Of a stretch of DNA of 7,394 bases, positions 6,577-7,394 are shown piece after piece. The position numbers and the translations under genes are program-made. Under the pieces are notes generated by a model. The model had not been told where the DNA came from. It searched no databases and saw only the letters and a program-made list of their open reading frames with translations. Position 1 is the first letter of the stretch; the number at the start of each line of letters is the position of its first letter. This DNA comes from Candidatus Cloacimonas sp. 4484_275 (GTDB lineage: Bacteria > Cloacimonadota > Cloacimonadia > Cloacimonadales > TCS61). The stretch spans positions 1 through 7,394 of the forward strand of contig NATF01000093.1 of NCBI GenBank assembly GCA_002085205.1. Reading direction: 5' to 3'.

Positions 6577-7307
6577 CTCTCCGGTTTAAAGATTTCTTTT
6601 CATCTTCTCCCGTCCGAATTCGTTTTAAATGTTCCTGATCGGACAACCGTTTTTTGATGATTTCACAGTATTCTCGATTGATTTCCGAACCGAGCCATTT
6701 TCTTTTCAATGCTTCCGCAACTGCATAAGTCGATATTAAATATAAATTGCTTTGATTTTCGGAAATGCAAAATACTTTCATGAGAACGTCCCCAATCGTT
6801 ACCGAGATTTGCTTTATTGCGATAGAACCAGACGAGCCATTTACAACCTTTGAATAATCCGCTTGCCGCCCATTTCAAATCTGCCAAAATTTCCGAAAAA
6901 CCACAAACATATAATGAACCTTTTGGAGTGAGGACCCGATATGCCTCCATTATCCAACGCATACTCCACTCGATATATTTTTTTTGGGATTCAAAAGTAT
7001 CCCATTCTGCTTTTTTGATATTATAAGGCGGATCGGCAAAAATTAAATCCGCTGACTGAGATTTTAAACTTCCTAAAAAATCCATTACATCGCAATTATA
7101 AAGTTTTCCCATTTGAGTTTCAAAAAAAGGTTCAATCTCAATGGAAGATTCTAAATTTCTTGGTTCCAAACTTATTTCCATTTCATTTTTTAATTTATTT
7201 ATCTGTTCCCGCGTATAAACCCGAAAATTATTTATCGGATGACGACTCGTTTTAAATTTGTTGGTTTTATCCCATCTTCGCAAAGTTTGTGAACTTATTC
7301 CAAGCAT
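6560..7307 (-). pseudogene. Beta-class DNA methyltransferase with N-terminal MerR-type HTH, broken by an internal deletion and frame change
   Basis: This would methylate adenine N6 or cytosine N4 and protect the host from the adjacent endonuclease. The frame from ATG 7307 gives a helix-turn-helix (MLGISSQTLRRWDKTNKF, then FRVYTREQINKL, residues 1-40), then the methyltransferase start LYNCDVMDFL and the catalytic motif IV ADPPYN (DPPY 92-95), through SHESILHFRKSKQFIFNID at 193. From about 6730 the family sequence resumes in another frame: TYAVAEALKRKWLGSEINRE, then YCEIIKKRL, ending at TGA 6560. DPPY before the SAM-binding end puts it in the beta class (RsrI/CcrM-like order). What is missing between the halves is the target-recognition region, motif X and the DPFxGxG part of motif I, probably 70-90 residues. 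No functional enzyme can be made as read. The 3' end overlaps the endonuclease gene by 17 bases, tail to tail. The start may lie further upstream (see findings). Confidence 0.8.
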
Positions 7308-7394
7308 TTTTCTGTAACTTGTTTAGTCAATGTTAATTACTCAAAATTTCTCCAATTTTGCCTCTCTATCTATATATACTAAGATAATTATTCT
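7308..7394 (-). promoter_or_regulatory. Upstream region of the methyltransferase
   Basis: This stretch is very AT-rich. On the minus strand it contains a TATATATAGATAG stretch near 7363-7375 that could serve as a -10 region, and a GGAG at 7348-7351 too far from ATG 7307 to be its Shine-Dalgarno. An alternative frame starting TTG at 7329 reads LTKQVTE, which would extend the helix-turn-helix if one A were added to the A-run before the ATG. No controller-protein box or other gene is recognised. Confidence 0.3.

Noticed and set aside
5430..6735. Programmed ribosomal bypass, introns or inteins as explanations for the gaps
   Set aside because: These would insert sequence, whereas here sequence is missing. 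The junctions have no shared motif, slippery site or take-off hairpin, and the missing segments are not seen elsewhere in the window.
1..7394. CRISPR arrays, tRNA or rRNA genes, insertion sequences, riboswitches
   Set aside because: No spaced repeats, cloverleaf, transposase or recognised RNA motif was found on either strand.

Overview
The window is AT-rich, gene-dense bacterial DNA. The amino-acid and central-carbon genes (ATP-dependent PEP carboxykinase, urocanate hydratase), the L27 start without the cleaved leader typical of Firmicutes, and the rng-rplU-rpmA order suggest a Gram-negative-type anaerobe of the Cloacimonadota or a similar phylum. That placement is a weak inference; nothing here fixes the taxon.

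Layout, left to right. On the minus strand, bases 1-590 hold the N-terminal part of pckA, cut by the window edge. Next, also on the minus strand, is a compact translation/RNA-processing operon read in the order rng (RNase G/E family), rplU (L21), rpmA (L27), closed by a clear intrinsic terminator at 725-755. A divergent intergenic region (2789-3017) separates it from a plus-strand pair: an unrecognised 271-residue protein and a long-form, eukaryote-like urocanate hydratase (hutU) of histidine breakdown. The ATG of a restriction-endonuclease-like gene overlaps the hutU stop codon. That gene converges, with a 17-base overlap, on a minus-strand beta-class DNA methyltransferase that carries an N-terminal MerR-type helix-turn-helix. 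Together these two look like a type II restriction-modification pair.

The striking feature is structural damage spread over four neighbouring genes. RNase G carries a 73-bp tandem duplication that is not a multiple of three, yet the frame is restored by what looks like a one-base shortening of an A-run. RNase G also lacks the roughly 60-residue segment that holds the zinc-link cysteines. HutU lacks about 20 residues in one of the most conserved parts of the family (the RDHxD...SP.RE region). The endonuclease and methyltransferase genes each lack an internal block, and in both the two halves are in different frames. Flanking sequence on both sides of every gap still reads as well-conserved protein. 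Either this strain or locus has undergone recent multiple deletion, or the assembly has lost short blocks. Read mapping would decide this, and it is the main thing to check. The missing segments are judged from remembered family sequences, not from a computed alignment.
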